Source: Gemelliphila palaticanis
GTDB taxonomy: Bacteria > Bacillota > Bacilli > Staphylococcales > Gemellaceae
NCBI GenBank assembly: GCA_013415235.1
Contig: JACBYF010000012.1
Coordinates: 1 to 43,171, forward strand
DNA length: 43,171 nt
Direction: 5' to 3'
Shown: positions 1 through 7,022 of the stretch, one piece after another
Layout of the letters: each line of letters opens with the position of its first letter
Position numbering within the stretch: position 1 is the stretch's first letter
Notes under the pieces: generated by a model
What the model saw: only the letters and a program-made list of their open reading frames with translations
What the model was told of the DNA's origin: nothing
Databases searched by the model: none
Position numbers and translations under genes: made by a program

Positions 1-725
1 ATTTTATCTAGTTCATTTACATTAAGATAATTTTTTTCAATAAGAAAATGATTATTAGTAGCAATAGCTTTTTCTATATCTTTTTTTACAATACTAGTAA
101 TATTTTTTACCTGATATATTTTATCTATAAGATTTTTATTTTCTTCGAAATTTATTTTCAAAATAGATTCTAGTTCATTGATATTAATATTCAAAGAAGT
201 ATAATTTTTAGAAAATTCATCTATTCTATTTTGATTAATTTGATTTTTTTTCAAATCAATTTCTATTCTACCTGTTAAATCATTAAATAAAACTAAATTT
301 TTAGAAAGTATCGAGAGTTTATTTTCTATATATGTATCTGAATAATCAGTAACTAAAATATTAAGCTTATAATCACTAACATTATCATTAGATATTAATA
401 CTTCATTATTGTTAACTGATATTAATGATATATCAAATTTTTTATTTTCAAAATTTGATATATCAAACGAATCAAGTCCATACTTTTCTTTTATTTTAAT
501 ATTTTTTATTATATTATTTACATCTAATTCATTAATAAATTCATCATTAACGAATATATTTAACTTATTTTTACTTTTATCGAACTCTACTTTATTAATG
601 TTATCATACTCCACGCTAGAAACTAATTTTTGTAGTTCATCATCACTAAAAAAATTATTATTACTACAAGCAGAAGTGTATACTAATATAAAAAATATAA
701 TAAGTAATTTTGATAATCTTTTCAT
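1..725 (-). CDS. Putative lipoprotein, C-terminal end beyond the window
   Basis: An open frame without stops runs from ATG at 725 off the left edge (241 codons seen). The N-terminus is a lipoprotein signal peptide: basic MKRLSK, a hydrophobic stretch (LLIIFFILVY) and a lipobox TSAC with the acceptor Cys at residue 20, followed by SNNN. The rest is hydrophilic, rich in Asn, Asp, Lys and Ile, with no further membrane segment; I do not recognise a domain. It should be exported and lipid-anchored on the outer face of the membrane. It starts 13 bases after the gpmA stop, so it is probably cotranscribed with gpmA. I see no good Shine-Dalgarno sequence before the start, which is odd for this genome and suggests weak or coupled translation. 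Function unknown. Confidence 0.8.
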   Translation of the reverse strand, partial: MKRLSKLLIIFFILVYTSACSNNNFFSDDELQKLVSSVEYDNINKVEFDKSKNKLNIFVNDEFINELDVNNIIKNIKIKEKYGLDSFDISNFENKKFDISLISVNNNEVLISNDNVSDYKLNILVTDYSDTYIENKLSILSKNLVLFNDLTGRIEIDLKKNQINQNRIDEFSKNYTSLNININELESILKINFEENKNLIDKIYQVKNITSIVKKDIEKAIATNNHFLIEKNYLNVNELDK

Positions 726-738
726 ATTAATTTATATG

Positions 739-1425
739 TTAAAATAACTCTGGCGCTGATATAATGTTTAAATTCTCATCAATTTCAAATACTAATGGAG
801 TTCCTGTTGGTAAGTTTAAATCTAGAATTTTTTCATCAGATATATTTAATAAATATTTGATTAAAGCTCTTAAACTGTTACCGTGAGCTGAAATTATAAC
901 ATTTTTACCTGCTTTAATTTCTTTTGATATGTCACTTTCCCAGTAAGGTAATACTCTATCTATAGTAAGTTTTAAACTTTCTCCTGTTGGAAGTTCATCT
1001 TTTGATATGTTTGCGTATCTTTTCTCATTTCCTGGATAATTTGAATCTTCTTCAATAACTTGTGGTGGTGCTACATCAAAACTTCTTCTCCAAATATGAA
1101 CTTGTTCATCTCCATACTTTTCTGCAGTTTCAGCTTTATTTAAACCTTGAAGACCTCCATAATGTCTTTCGTTTAATCTCCAGCTTTTATTTACCGGTAT
1201 CCATAATTGATCCATTTCCTCAAGAATTATATTTAATGTTTTTATAGCTCGTTTTTGGTAAGAAGTATAAGCTACATCAAACTCTAATCCTAATTCTTTA
1301 AGTTTTTTTCCACCTGCTACAGCTTCTTGATGACCTTTTTCTGTAATATCTACATCAACCCAACCAGTAAATTTATTTTCTAAGTTCCATTGGCTTTCAC
1401 CATGTCTAGTTAATACTAATTTCAT
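739..1425 (-). CDS. gpmA: 2,3-bisphosphoglycerate-dependent phosphoglycerate mutase
   Basis: Interconverts 3- and 2-phosphoglycerate in glycolysis, using a phosphohistidine intermediate; cytoplasmic. The 228 residues are the normal length of the family. The signature [10 protein letters not shown] puts the phosphorylated His at residue 8. Glu86 lies in [11 protein letters not shown] and the second catalytic His is residue 181 in [14 protein letters not shown] at 1425 follows a strong AGGAGG site (about 1430-1436). It has its own consensus promoter (1454-1482), so it does not depend on the small gene upstream. The lipoprotein gene follows closely. Bacilli often also carry the cofactor-independent enzyme GpmI; that cannot be judged here. 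Confidence 0.97.
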   Translation of the reverse strand: MKLVLTRHGESQWNLENKFTGWVDVDITEKGHQEAVAGGKKLKELGLEFDVAYTSYQKRAIKTLNIILEEMDQLWIPVNKSWRLNERHYGGLQGLNKAETAEKYGDEQVHIWRRSFDVAPPQVIEEDSNYPGNEKRYANISKDELPTGESLKLTIDRVLPYWESDISKEIKAGKNVIISAHGNSLRALIKYLLNISDEKILDLNLPTGTPLVFEIDENLNIISAPELF

Positions 1426-1453
1426 TTGAAATCCTCCTAATTTTTATATATTA

Positions 1454-1482
1454 ATTATATACTCAAAAAAAAAGTTTTTCAA
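1454..1482 (-). promoter_or_regulatory. Promoter of gpmA
   Basis: Read on the minus strand: TTGAAA (1477-1482), a 17-base spacer containing a run of nine T, then TATAAT (1454-1459). It lies just after the stop of the 43-residue gene and about 30 bases before the gpmA start. Assigned by eye from consensus match and spacing. Confidence 0.7.
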
Positions 1483-1487
1483 TATTT

Positions 1488-1619
1488 TTAACGAGGTAAA
1501 ACGTTTTTATTTAATCTTATTTTTTTATTTTGCTTTTTTACTATTTTAACTTCATTTTTTTCAAAAAATATACCTACTTTTACTAAGCATATTATTATTA
1601 CAATCCAATATATAAACAT
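1488..1619 (-). CDS. Small membrane peptide of 43 residues, divergent from the S24 repressor
   Basis: ATG at 1619 is preceded at good spacing by AAGGAG (1628-1633) and followed by 43 codons and TAA at 1488. The peptide begins MFIYWIVIIICLVKVGIFF, one hydrophobic span, then a strongly basic tail rich in Lys, Asn and Arg that ends in VLPR. It carries a consensus promoter that overlaps the operator repeats shared with the repressor at 1794, so it is very likely a target of that repressor. Small single-span proteins beside SOS repressors are known elsewhere (SosA and YneA, cell division inhibitors; TisB, a membrane toxin), but I see no sequence similarity to them. Function unknown; the promoter, RBS and frame argue that it is a real gene. 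Confidence 0.65.
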   Translation of the reverse strand: MFIYWIVIIICLVKVGIFFEKNEVKIVKKQNKKIRLNKNVLPR

Positions 1620-1648
1620 AGTATTTTCTCCTTAAACAACAATATTAA

Positions 1649-1682
1649 GTTTTCCGTATTCTTATAATATCATACGGAAAAC
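1649..1682. promoter_or_regulatory. Operator: perfect 11-base inverted repeat between divergent genes
   Basis: GTTTTCCGTAT (1649-1659) and ATACGGAAAAC (1672-1682) are perfect inverted copies separated by 12 bases. One arm sits in the spacer of the leftward promoter and the other just downstream of its -10 box, an arrangement typical of repression. A third copy of the core, ATACGGTTTCC (1742-1752), sits in the spacer of the rightward promoter. The neighbouring HTH/S24 protein is the obvious ligand. Confidence 0.75.
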
Positions 1683-1692
1683 CGAAAATCAA
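1664..1692 (-). promoter_or_regulatory. Promoter of the 43-residue peptide gene
   Basis: On the minus strand: TTGATT (1687-1692), a 17-base spacer, TATTAT (1664-1669). The spacer contains one operator arm (CGGTTTTCCGTAT), so a bound repressor would block RNA polymerase directly. Confidence 0.7.
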
Positions 1693-1731
1693 GTTTTTTT
1701 GTTCAGTTTTCTTAATTTTTTTCTATTTCTA

Positions 1732-1760
1732 TTGATTTTTTATACGGTTTCCTTTATAAT
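1732..1760 (+). promoter_or_regulatory. Promoter of the S24 repressor gene with an operator half-site
   Basis: TTGATT (1732-1737), a 17-base spacer, TATAAT (1755-1760). The spacer holds ATACGGTTTCC, the same core as in the divergent operator, implying autoregulation. Its layout mirrors the divergent promoter: the same -35 box, the same spacing and an ATACGG core in the spacer. Confidence 0.75.
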
Positions 1761-1793
1761 TTTATTTAGTTATATACCTTTAGGAGATTTTTT

Positions 1794-2426
1794 ATGAGTT
1801 ATATTTTTAGTGAAAGATTAAAACAATGTTTAAAAGAGAAAAACATAAAACAAATTGAATTATCAAGAATGAGTAAAATTACCGCCTCATCTATTAGTGA
1901 CTGGATAAAAGGAAAATATATACCTAAACAAGATAAACTATATAAAATTGCGGAGTGTTTAGACGTTAATCCACATTGGTTAATTGGTAAAGATGACGAA
2001 TATCAAGTTTCTAATAGTAAGAATTCATATGAAGACTTATCTGATGTGATTGATAATATAAGTAAAATCCCTATATTAGGAGAAATTTGTGCTGGTAACG
2101 GTGTTTACTGTGAAGAGATTTTTGATGATTTTATGTATATTGATCAAAATACTAAAGCTGATTTTGCATTAAGAGTAAAAGGAGATAGCATGATAGAAGC
2201 AGGAATTTTAGATGGCGATATAGTGTTTATAAGAAAAAAAAGCTATGTTTCTAATGGAAAAATAGCTGCTATATTACTTACAGAAAATAATGAAGCTTCT
2301 CTTAAAAAATTCTATAAAACAAAAGAAAATGTTGTTTTACAGCCTTGTAACTCTTCTTATGAACCTATAATTACTAAAAATGTAGAAGTTATAGGAGAAT
2401 GTGTAGGTGTATATAGAGAACTATAA
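1794..2426 (+). CDS. XRE-family HTH repressor with self-cleaving S24 (LexA-like) domain, HdiR type
   Basis: A DNA-binding repressor of the kind inactivated by RecA-stimulated self-cleavage after DNA damage. Residues 5-65 form an XRE helix-turn-helix (IELSRMSKITASSISDWIKG). Residues 90-210 are the peptidase S24 domain: Ala100-Gly101 in GEICAGNG is the likely cleavage bond, Ser132 in KGDSM the nucleophile, and Lys171 in ASLKKFY the general base, 39 residues on (37 in E. coli LexA). The 210-residue XRE+S24 plan resembles Lactococcus HdiR and phage CI-like proteins rather than classical LexA, whose HTH is a winged helix. ATG at 1794 follows TAGGAG. It has its own promoter with an operator core, and a terminator follows. 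Whether it is the cell's SOS regulator or a remnant of a phage switch cannot be settled here; no other phage genes are near. Confidence 0.9.
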   Translation: MSYIFSERLKQCLKEKNIKQIELSRMSKITASSISDWIKGKYIPKQDKLYKIAECLDVNPHWLIGKDDEYQVSNSKNSYEDLSDVIDNISKIPILGEICAGNGVYCEEIFDDFMYIDQNTKADFALRVKGDSMIEAGILDGDIVFIRKKSYVSNGKIAAILLTENNEASLKKFYKTKENVVLQPCNSSYEPIITKNVEVIGECVGVYREL

Positions 2427-2427
2427 T

Positions 2428-2456
2428 AAAAATCCCAATTATTTAATTGGGATTTT
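2428..2456. terminator. Bidirectional intrinsic terminator
   Basis: AAAAATCCCAATTA / TAATTGGGATTTTT hairpin with a 2-base centre, A-rich on one side and T-rich on the other. It lies between the repressor gene and the convergent small membrane protein gene and serves both. Confidence 0.9.
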
Positions 2457-2458
2457 TA

Positions 2459-2662
2459 TTATAGTATATTAGTAGATAAATAATATATTTCTAATATAGC
2501 TTTATAAATTAAATAGCCTATTACTATAGATAGAGCCATATTAATTATAAATATTTCTTTATCACTGTTTTTCTTGAATATTTTATTATAATCTAATCTA
2601 ATTAAACATTTATTTACTATTAAAATAAATATAAATAATATAAGTAACTTTATTATCTCCAT
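2459..2662 (-). CDS. Small two-span membrane protein, DUF1146/YwzB-like
   Basis: 67 residues with two hydrophobic spans (about 2-21 and 37-60) joined by a basic loop (RLDYNKIFKKNSDKE). The order span, short Asp/Lys motif, then LSIVIGYLIY fits the YwzB (DUF1146) family of Bacilli, whose function is not known; this assignment is from memory of the family pattern. ATG at 2662 follows AGGTGA and lies 12 bases after the corA stop, so it is probably translated from the corA transcript. Confidence 0.7.
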   Translation of the reverse strand: MEIIKLLILFIFILIVNKCLIRLDYNKIFKKNSDKEIFIINMALSIVIGYLIYKAILEIYYLSTNIL

Positions 2663-2674
2663 AATTCACCTAAA

Positions 2675-3625
2675 CTAGAACATGTCGAACCAACCTTTTT
2701 TCTTGAAATACCATAGCATTCCTGTAGCTATAGAAAACATAATTAATAATACTATATAATATCCGTATTTTGTATGTATTTCAGGCATATTTTCAAAATT
2801 CATCCCATACCATCCAACTATAAAGGTCAATGGTAAGAATATTGTTGATATAACTGTTAGAGTCATCATTATATTATTAGATCTAAATGAGTTAAAAGTC
2901 ATGTAATTTTCTCTAATATCACTTGCTAATTCTCTACTAGCTTCTACCATCTCCGTTTGTTGTACTAAGTCGTCATATATATCGTGAAAATATTTTCTGT
3001 CATTTTCTGTCATTTCTACTCTTCTAGATACTAAAAATCTATGTATAATTTCTCTCATAGGCATTAATCCTCTACGTAACTTTAATAGATCACTTCTTAG
3101 ATCAAAAACCTCATCCATTATTTTACTTCCTTTAGTGTGCGCATCATTTTCTTCTAGCTCATCTAGTCTATTTTCTATTTTAGAAATTAAAGGATGATAG
3201 CCTTCAACTATTTCTGATATCAACATATGCATAATATGAAGTGGTCCATAATTTCTTCCTTTAGATTGCACTTTAGAAATGACTTTACTTATATATCTAA
3301 TATGAGAAAGATGGAATGTAACAATATAGTTTTTCCCTATAAACATATTCAAAGTTTCATAGTCTGCATCTATATTTTTTAAAACATGTGAAACTAAAAA
3401 TATTTGTTGTCTACTTATTTCTATTTTCGGTCTTTTTAATAATGTTAAACAGTCTTCAATTAATAATTCGTGAAATTTAAAAAACGTTGATAATAAATGA
3501 ATTTCATTTTTTGTAGGTATATTAAAATCAACCCAATACCAAGCTATGTTATCATCTTTTACTCGTTCTAAAGGTATATCTGTCAATAAATTTCCAGTTT
3601 TATCAAGAGCTATTATTTTCAACAT
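2675..3625 (-). CDS. corA: CorA-family magnesium/divalent cation transporter
   Basis: A pentameric membrane channel for Mg2+ (sometimes Co2+ or Ni2+). The long N-terminal cytoplasmic part (about residues 1-250) is charged and helical. Two C-terminal spans follow, the first ending in the family's defining GMN motif (residues 274-276, YGMNFENMPE), and a basic tail ends the protein. The 316 residues are normal for the family. I chose ATG at 3625 because GGAGGTGG lies just before it; an in-frame TTG at 3640 would overlap that ribosome binding site. The YwzB-like gene follows in the same direction. Confidence 0.95.
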   Translation of the reverse strand: MLKIIALDKTGNLLTDIPLERVKDDNIAWYWVDFNIPTKNEIHLLSTFFKFHELLIEDCLTLLKRPKIEISRQQIFLVSHVLKNIDADYETLNMFIGKNYIVTFHLSHIRYISKVISKVQSKGRNYGPLHIMHMLISEIVEGYHPLISKIENRLDELEENDAHTKGSKIMDEVFDLRSDLLKLRRGLMPMREIIHRFLVSRRVEMTENDRKYFHDIYDDLVQQTEMVEASRELASDIRENYMTFNSFRSNNIMMTLTVISTIFLPLTFIVGWYGMNFENMPEIHTKYGYYIVLLIMFSIATGMLWYFKKKGWFDMF

Positions 3626-3678
3626 ATTTTCCACCTCCAATTATTATATAATATCATAATTTTCATTTTTAGTAAATT

Positions 3679-4443
3679 TTATTTAGAAATATTCCCTATA
3701 TGATGCATTAATATTCCGGCAGATACGGCTACGTTTAAACTTTCAGCTTTTCCTTTCATTTCTATTTTTATTTTTTTATTAACTTTTTTCATTACTTCTT
3801 CAGATACACCGTTAGCCTCATTACCAAAAATTATTGCTATTTTACCGTCTATTTCTGTTATATTGTCTATGTAGCTATCAGTATCAAGTGAGGTCGCAAA
3901 TATATTAAATTCTTTCATATTATCTAATTCTTCTAATAAATCTATGTTATCATAACAGGATATATGAAAATTACTCCCCTGCATACTTCTAATTACTTTT
4001 TGATTATAAATACTCGTGCTTCCTTTACCTAAAATAACACAATCATAACCGAATGCATCAGCTGTTCTAATTATTGTCCCTAAATTACCTGGATCTTGTA
4101 TTTTATCTAATATTATTACTTTTGAGTATTTATTAATATTCATTTTTTTATCTTCAATATTACATATTGCAAATATACCCTGTGTATTTACTGTTTCTGA
4201 TATATGTTTTGCAACTTGCTCTGTTATGTAAGTAATTTTAAATGAACTTAAATCTATACTATTTTTTTTATTGAAATTTTCAACAATAAATATCTCTTCT
4301 ATATTAGATTTGTTGTATAAAATTGCTTCTTCTACTAAATGTAGTCCATCTAAAAAGTATTTACTATATTTTTTTACATTTTTTATTTCTTTTAATTTTA
4401 ATATATCTTTTATTTTTTGATTATTTATCGATGTTATTAACAT
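3679..4443 (-). CDS. TrmH/SpoU-family RNA 2'-O-methyltransferase
   Basis: Methylates ribose 2'-OH groups of rRNA or tRNA with S-adenosylmethionine. All three SPOUT motifs are present: NLGTIIRTADAF, IFGNEANGVSEE and IEMKGKAESLNVAVSAGI, the last two forming the trefoil knot. The N-terminal 90 residues resemble the substrate-binding domain of the YsgA/RlmB group. 254 residues is the usual size. ATG at 4443 follows AAGGGG. The target nucleotide cannot be read from the sequence. It diverges from the rhodanese gene across a symmetric promoter region. Confidence 0.92.
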   Translation of the reverse strand: MLITSINNQKIKDILKLKEIKNVKKYSKYFLDGLHLVEEAILYNKSNIEEIFIVENFNKKNSIDLSSFKITYITEQVAKHISETVNTQGIFAICNIEDKKMNINKYSKVIILDKIQDPGNLGTIIRTADAFGYDCVILGKGSTSIYNQKVIRSMQGSNFHISCYDNIDLLEELDNMKEFNIFATSLDTDSYIDNITEIDGKIAIIFGNEANGVSEEVMKKVNKKIKIEMKGKAESLNVAVSAGILMHHIGNISK

Positions 4444-4468
4444 ATTGCCCCTTCTAATTCGTTATATA

Positions 4469-4497
4469 TTGTAAATATCACGTTATTATGTTATAAT
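4469..4497 (+). promoter_or_regulatory. Promoter of the rhodanese gene
   Basis: TTGTAA (4469-4474), 17 bases, TATAAT (4492-4497) with an extended -10 TGT just before it. The -10 box lies inside the left arm of a 13-base inverted repeat (4485-4521). Confidence 0.65.
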
Positions 4498-4521
4498 TCT
4501 CCATAGCTATTATAACATAAT
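4485..4521. repeat. 13-base inverted repeat holding mirror-image -10 boxes
   Basis: ATTATGTTATAAT (4485-4497) and ATTATAACATAAT (4509-4521) are exact inverted copies with an 11-base centre. Each arm contains TGTTATAAT, an extended -10 box, pointing away from the centre's far side, so divergent transcription of the methyltransferase and rhodanese genes may start from overlapping sites. It could also be an operator. Confidence 0.6.
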
Positions 4522-4534
4522 GTAGGAGGATTTT

Positions 4535-4918
4535 ATGCAATTTTGGATTAATTTAGCAATAGTTATAGCTATAATAGGTGCAGTTAGTGCATTTAGTTAT
4601 ATTAGAGTTAATAGAGCTGTTAAAAAATTACCTTATGCTGAGTTCAAAAAAAATATTAGGAGTGTTCAATTAGTTGATGTAAGAGAACGTGATGAATTTA
4701 AGTATGCACATATAAATGGTGCAAGAAATATTCCTTTTTCTCAATTAACGTTCAAATACTCATCTTTACTTAAAGATAAACCTATTTATTTATGTGATAA
4801 AAATGGAACTGTAGCACCTCGTGCTGCATTAACATTAAAAAAACACGGTTTTAATGATATATATATGCTTAAAAATGGACTTCAATCATGGGAAGAAAAT
4901 TTAAAAACAAAAAAATAA
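4535..4918 (+). CDS. Membrane-anchored rhodanese-like protein
   Basis: One N-terminal span (about residues 4-22) followed by a single rhodanese domain (residues 32-125). The domain shows VDVRERDEF, the AHINGARNIPF turn, the active-site Cys87 in YLCDKNGTV and the closing LKNGLQSWEE. Rhodanese domains carry persulfide sulfur on the loop cysteine. The five-residue loop after Cys87 lacks the common Arg-Ser ending, so the substrate is uncertain. It resembles YqhL of Bacilli in size and membrane anchor. ATG at 4535 follows TAGGAGG. A terminator follows directly. Confidence 0.88.
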   Translation: MQFWINLAIVIAIIGAVSAFSYIRVNRAVKKLPYAEFKKNIRSVQLVDVRERDEFKYAHINGARNIPFSQLTFKYSSLLKDKPIYLCDKNGTVAPRAALTLKKHGFNDIYMLKNGLQSWEENLKTKK

Positions 4919-4946
4919 ACTTATCATAATGATAAGTTTATTTTTT
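4917..4946. terminator. Bidirectional intrinsic terminator
   Basis: AAACTTATCA / TGATAAGTTT stem with a TAA loop, then a T-rich stretch. It overlaps the rhodanese stop and precedes the convergent transporter stop at 4950. Confidence 0.88.
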
Positions 4947-4949
4947 ATT

Positions 4950-5723
4950 TTATTTTTTACCGTATGCTAAGAAATAAAGTCCTGCAACCATTCCTAGACC
5001 ACCAATTAGATTACCAATCCAAACAAAAGTCATGTTGTGTGCAAATTCTGCAAATGTTATGTGTGCTCCTGCAAAATAAGCAGCTGGTATTATAAACATA
5101 TTCGCAACAACGTGCTGGAAGCCTATAGATACGAAAGTCATTACAGGAAACCATGCTCCTAATATTTTACCTGTAACATCTTTAGCACAAAATGATAGCC
5201 ATGCACCCATACTAACTAACCAGTTACATCCAATTCCTGATACTATTGCTTGTAATGTATTTGCATTAATTTTTGCCTCTGCAGTATGAATAGTTTTTTC
5301 TATTACTGATCCTTCTGTAAGTCCTACAATGTGTCCAAAGAAATAAGCTACAAATACAGCTCCTATAAGATTCATGAAAGAAATTAAAACATAGTTTTTT
5401 AATAATTTTTTGAAATTAATTTTTTTCGATAAGAAAGCTGAACCTACTGCCATCATATTACTAGTAATAAGTTCTCCTCCACCTACTAGAATACAAGCTA
5501 AACCTACAGGGAATACAGCAGCTCCTATAAAAGTACCAAAACCTCCCCATTCATGTGGAAATGTACCTGCTATTCTTACATAAGCTAAATACCCTACACT
5601 TATGAAAGCTCCCCCTAAAAAACCTAATACTATCATATATAACAGGTTAGCATTAGCTTTGGCTTTTCCTTTCTCTGAAGCATATTCATATATTTCTTGT
5701 GGTTCTAAATATAGTTTAGACAT
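4950..5723 (-). CDS. Formate/nitrite transporter (FNT family)
   Basis: A pentameric inner-membrane channel for small monovalent anions such as formate or nitrite. 257 residues with six predicted spans. The FNT signature is visible in GGGELITSNMM (first half) and GNLIGGLGMVAG (last span), as is the conserved CAKDVTGK segment. No nitrite reductase or formate lyase gene is nearby, so the substrate is open; formate is a reasonable guess for a fermentative member of the Bacilli. ATG at 5723 follows AAGGAGAAG. It has its own consensus promoter and stands alone. Confidence 0.93.
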   Translation of the reverse strand: MSKLYLEPQEIYEYASEKGKAKANANLLYMIVLGFLGGAFISVGYLAYVRIAGTFPHEWGGFGTFIGAAVFPVGLACILVGGGELITSNMMAVGSAFLSKKINFKKLLKNYVLISFMNLIGAVFVAYFFGHIVGLTEGSVIEKTIHTAEAKINANTLQAIVSGIGCNWLVSMGAWLSFCAKDVTGKILGAWFPVMTFVSIGFQHVVANMFIIPAAYFAGAHITFAEFAHNMTFVWIGNLIGGLGMVAGLYFLAYGKK

Positions 5724-5771
5724 CTCACACTTCTCCTTTATTTAATTATTATATTTACTATTACATTTATT

Positions 5772-5800
5772 ATTATACATCAGCAAAATTTGTTTTTCAA
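5772..5800 (-). promoter_or_regulatory. Promoter of the formate/nitrite transporter gene
   Basis: On the minus strand: TTGAAA (5795-5800), 17 bases, TATAAT (5772-5777), about 50 bases before the start codon. Confidence 0.72.
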
Positions 5801-5852
5801 CACTGTAATGTAACAAAATTTTATTTTCATGTTTTTAATTATATTATAAATA

Positions 5853-5880
5853 TTGTCTATATCCTTGCATTTTTTATAAT
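5853..5880 (+). promoter_or_regulatory. Promoter of ddl-murF-nuclease
   Basis: TTGTCT (5853-5858), 16 bases, TATAAT (5875-5880), about 70 bases before the ddl start. The rest of the divergent gap 5724-5949 is AT-rich and shows no open frame. Confidence 0.55.
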
Positions 5881-5949
5881 AGAAATCTATAATATATTAT
5901 TAGTAAATGTAATATTTATAATATTACTTAATTTTAAGGAGAATTTTAA

Positions 5950-7020
5950 ATGACTAAAGAAAATATAGCTGTTATTTACGGTGGAAAAAGTGCAGAACAT
6001 GAGATTTCTTTACTTACTGCTAAATCTATAATTAATGCAATAAACAAAGATAAATATAATGTATATCCTATTTTTATATCACATAAAGGTATGTGGGCAA
6101 GAGGAAATAAAATAGACTATAAAATAAATAGTGAAAAAGAATTAGTATTCACTAATTTTACTCAAAACATATCTTCATTATTATTTATAGATGAGAAAAA
6201 AATTGATGTAGTTTTTCCTGTTATACATGGTACTAACGGAGAAGATGGAACATTACAAGGTTTTTTAGAAATAGTTGATATTGCATATGTAGGTAATAAT
6301 GTATTATCATCAGCTACTGGAATGGATAAAGCTTTTATGAAAAAATTATTTGCTAGTGCTGGCCTACCTCAACTACCTTATGTTGACTTTATTTTACCTG
6401 AATGGAAAAATAATAAAGAGCTTATTTTAAAGAATTTGGAAGATAATCTTAATTACCCTATGTTTGTAAAACCAGCTAATCTTGGTTCATCTGTAGGTAT
6501 AAGTAAATGTGATAACACTACTGAACTTATAGCTGGTATAGAAGAAGCCTTTAATTTTGATAGAAAGATAGTTGTAGAACAAGGTGTTACAGGGGCTAAA
6601 GAGATAGAAGTTGCTATAATAGGTAATGATGTTATAAAATCTACTGATCCAGGAGAAATATTAAACATTTCTGCCTCATCTGAATTCTATGATTATGAAA
6701 CTAAATATACAGATGGACAATCTAGAATGGAAATTCCTGCTAATATAAATAAAGAACTTTATCCTAAGTTTAGAGAAATGGCTGAGCGTTCATTTAGAGC
6801 TATAGATGGATGTGGATTAGTCAGAGCTGATTTCTTCTTAACTGCTGATGGAGAAATATTTATAAATGAGGTTAACACAATGCCTGGATTTACACCATTT
6901 TCTATGTTTCCTTCTCTATGGGCAAATATGGGATTAACTTATGAAAAATTAATTGAAGAACTTATTAATCTTGCAAAAGATAAGTATAATTCAAAAATAA
7001 ATATTAGAACTGAGTGTTAA
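5950..7020 (+). CDS. ddl: D-alanine--D-alanine ligase
   Basis: Joins two D-Ala with ATP to form the D-Ala-D-Ala dipeptide that MurF, the next gene, adds to the peptidoglycan precursor. 356 residues, ATP-grasp fold: N-terminal IYGGKSAEHEIS, the HGTNGEDGTLQGFLE region, FVKPANLGSSVGISK for ATP binding, and the metal-binding end RADFF...INEVNTMPGFTPFSMFP. The omega loop FYDYETKY has the Tyr typical of D-Ala-specific ligases, not the Lac-type change found in vancomycin-resistance ligases. ATG at 5950 follows AAGGAG. The murF frame begins at or just after this stop codon, so the two are cotranscribed. Confidence 0.97.
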   Translation: MTKENIAVIYGGKSAEHEISLLTAKSIINAINKDKYNVYPIFISHKGMWARGNKIDYKINSEKELVFTNFTQNISSLLFIDEKKIDVVFPVIHGTNGEDGTLQGFLEIVDIAYVGNNVLSSATGMDKAFMKKLFASAGLPQLPYVDFILPEWKNNKELILKNLEDNLNYPMFVKPANLGSSVGISKCDNTTELIAGIEEAFNFDRKIVVEQGVTGAKEIEVAIIGNDVIKSTDPGEILNISASSEFYDYETKYTDGQSRMEIPANINKELYPKFREMAERSFRAIDGCGLVRADFFLTADGEIFINEVNTMPGFTPFSMFPSLWANMGLTYEKLIEELINLAKDKYNSKINIRTEC

Positions 7021-7022
7021 TT

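Noticed and set aside
409..747. Plus-strand open frame of 112 residues
   Set aside because: It is antisense to the lipoprotein gene, has no Shine-Dalgarno site, and the opposite frame has a full signal peptide and lipobox.
1794..2426. Repressor as a remnant of a prophage
   Set aside because: No integrase, attachment repeats or other phage genes are near; neighbours on both sides are chromosomal core genes. It cannot be fully excluded.
3623..3640. TTG at 3640 as start of corA
   Set aside because: It would put the GGAGGTGG ribosome binding site inside the gene; the ATG at 3625 is correctly spaced from it. The same reasoning moves the starts of the 37363, 40165 and 42769 genes.
5801..5830. TGTAATGTAACA near the formate transporter promoter as an FNR- or Rex-like site
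   Set aside because: It is not a proper inverted repeat of either consensus and lies upstream of the -35 box; not enough to claim.
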